Shown here: positions 5,354 to 6,154 of the stretch, piece by piece | How positions within the stretch are numbered: the first letter of the stretch is position 1 | Layout: each line of letters opens with the position of its first letter | Source of the DNA: Patescibacteria group bacterium UBA6130 | GTDB taxonomy: Bacteria; Patescibacteriota; Microgenomatia; UBA12405; UBA6130 | Assembly: GCA_002428285.1 (NCBI GenBank) | Contig: DIVO01000065.1 | Span: forward strand, 1-6,154 | Direction of reading: 5' to 3' | DNA: 6,154 bases | Made by a program: the position numbers and the translations under genes | The notes under the pieces: model-generated | Told to the model about the DNA's origin: nothing | Database searches by the model: none | Seen by the model: the letters and a program-made list of their open reading frames with translations, nothing else

Positions 5354-6154
5354 CTATTTTGGATACTTCTCCGAGACATATGCCATAGTCTCATCTATTG
5401 CTTGTGCAGTTGTATTCAGATCTTCTTCTGTATGTCTGTAACTTATATATGCATGATGATGAGGAGTGAAAAAGAACCCCTTCCTGATGAGTTGTGTATA
5501 AAAATCGGTACGAATTGCCCGTTTAAAATCATTATCACCCTTTTCGAAGGTTATCAAGAACATAGGTGCAACGCCACTGAGCTCAGCTCCAACATCGTAC
5601 TTTTCAATTATTGCTTTTATTTTCTTTAAAAAGCGTTCTCCTTTGCTCCATATATTATCAAGTACATGATCTCGTTCGAGAATTTCAATTGTCTTTAACG
5701 CAGCAATATATCCATCACTATTCGGAAAAAAGGTTGAGGATATGAAAAGTTTTGAGGCTGCTGCCATCATTACATCTTTTTTACCTGTAACCACACTTAT
5801 TGCATATCCATTTGCCATCCCTTTACCGAGAACAGTAAGATCAGGTGTGACCCCATAGAGCTCCTGTGCTCCACCCATCCTTAGTCTAAAACAGGTTCGT
5901 ACTTCATCGAAGACCAACACTGCACCATATTTATTTGCGAGTTCTCTTACGCCTTCGAGAAAACCTAGTTTTGGCACCTGCATTTTCTGATGGAGGGGAT
6001 GTCCGAAGGGAGTCATTATAATGGCTGCTGTCTCATTACCATACCTCGACATAAGCTCCTGAAGTTGTTCTAGATTATTGTAATTAAACTCATGTACATC
6101 CTCATAAAACTTTTCGGGAATACCCCCTTTCATTTCAACGCACCAATCATGCCA
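5354..6154 (-). CDS. Class III PLP aminotransferase, HemL-like (glutamate-1-semialdehyde aminotransferase group), N-terminus outside the window
   Basis: The frame stays open to the right edge. The methionine at 6131-6133 is internal, because the upstream residues WHDWCVE continue in frame and match the conserved 'Y-H-G-W-H-D-W' region of this family. About 266 residues are visible; full members have about 420-450. Motifs are VFDEVRTCFR (Asp83 of the fragment, which should contact the PLP ring nitrogen), GGAQELYGVTPDLTVLGKG with the likely PLP Lys111, the SSTFF dimer/cofactor segment, and a C-terminal HAYISYRHTEEDLNTT. The family moves amino groups using pyridoxal phosphate in the cytoplasm. 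True HemL is less likely: its loop before the lysine domain and its GKIIGGGLPVGAYGG differ from the TPFGHPLHQ and GKGMANGYAISVV seen here. Such relatives often serve polysaccharide or secondary metabolism; the substrate is unknown. The usual DEVxTGFR glycine is Cys here. Confidence 0.85.
   Translation of the reverse strand, partial: WHDWCVEMKGGIPEKFYEDVHEFNYNNLEQLQELMSRYGNETAAIIMTPFGHPLHQKMQVPKLGFLEGVRELANKYGAVLVFDEVRTCFRLRMGGAQELYGVTPDLTVLGKGMANGYAISVVTGKKDVMMAAASKLFISSTFFPNSDGYIAALKTIEILERDHVLDNIWSKGERFLKKIKAIIEKYDVGAELSGVAPMFLITFEKGDNDFKRAIRTDFYTQLIRKGFFFTPHHHAYISYRHTEEDLNTTAQAIDETMAYVSEKYPK

Noticed and set aside
5402..5629. 75-codon plus-strand frame opposite the aminotransferase
   Set aside because: Antisense shadow of conserved aminotransferase sequence; the Cys-rich translation has no family pattern.
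5354..6154. Calling the aminotransferase hemL (tetrapyrrole synthesis)
   Set aside because: General class III motifs match, but the HemL-specific loop and GGGLPVGAYGG-type segment are not seen, and no other heme genes are in the window.

Overview
The window holds most of a type IV pilus (T4P) alignment and secretin operon, pilM(end)-pilN-pilO-pilP-pilQ. It is followed on the same strand by an unrecognised exported protein and an RluB-type rRNA pseudouridine synthase. A class III PLP aminotransferase related to the glutamate-1-semialdehyde (HemL) group lies on the opposite strand and converges on them. An outer-membrane secretin together with the inner-membrane PilN/PilO pair means a diderm (Gram-negative) bacterium. 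The DNA is A+T-rich, and the compact pilQ (N0, N1 and secretin domain only) recalls Deltaproteobacteria, Nitrospirota or related uncultured lineages. That placement is a guess; no marker in the window fixes the taxon.

Layout. Bases 1-122 are the last 39 codons of pilM. pilN (119-652) and pilO (649-1296) each start inside the stop of the gene before (ATGA overlaps). pilP (1301-1729) follows after 4 bases. pilQ (1740-3167) has its own good ribosome binding site. The unknown gene (3167-4483) and the pseudouridine synthase (4483-5232) each share one base with the preceding stop (TAATG). The block therefore reads as one translationally coupled transcription unit whose promoter lies upstream of the window. 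The 121-base gap 5233-5353 between convergent genes contains an A+T-rich imperfect inverted repeat that may end transcription. The minus-strand aminotransferase (stop at 5354) runs off the right edge, so its start is outside.

How the parts fit. By family knowledge, cytoplasmic PilM binds the N-terminal tail of PilN; PilN and PilO pair through their coiled coils and periplasmic domains; PilP links them to the N0/N1 domains of PilQ; and PilQ is the outer-membrane pore for the pilus. The 438-residue protein directly after pilQ is the most interesting item. It is predicted to be exported and appears to have a FlgT-C-like beta domain, a TolB/CsgG-like alpha/beta domain and a beta-rich C-terminal region. 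It could be an outer-membrane or periplasmic partner of this short PilQ, which has no AMIN (peptidoglycan-binding) domain. The pseudouridine synthase and the aminotransferase have no evident link to pili. I saw no tRNA, rRNA, CRISPR array or mobile element.
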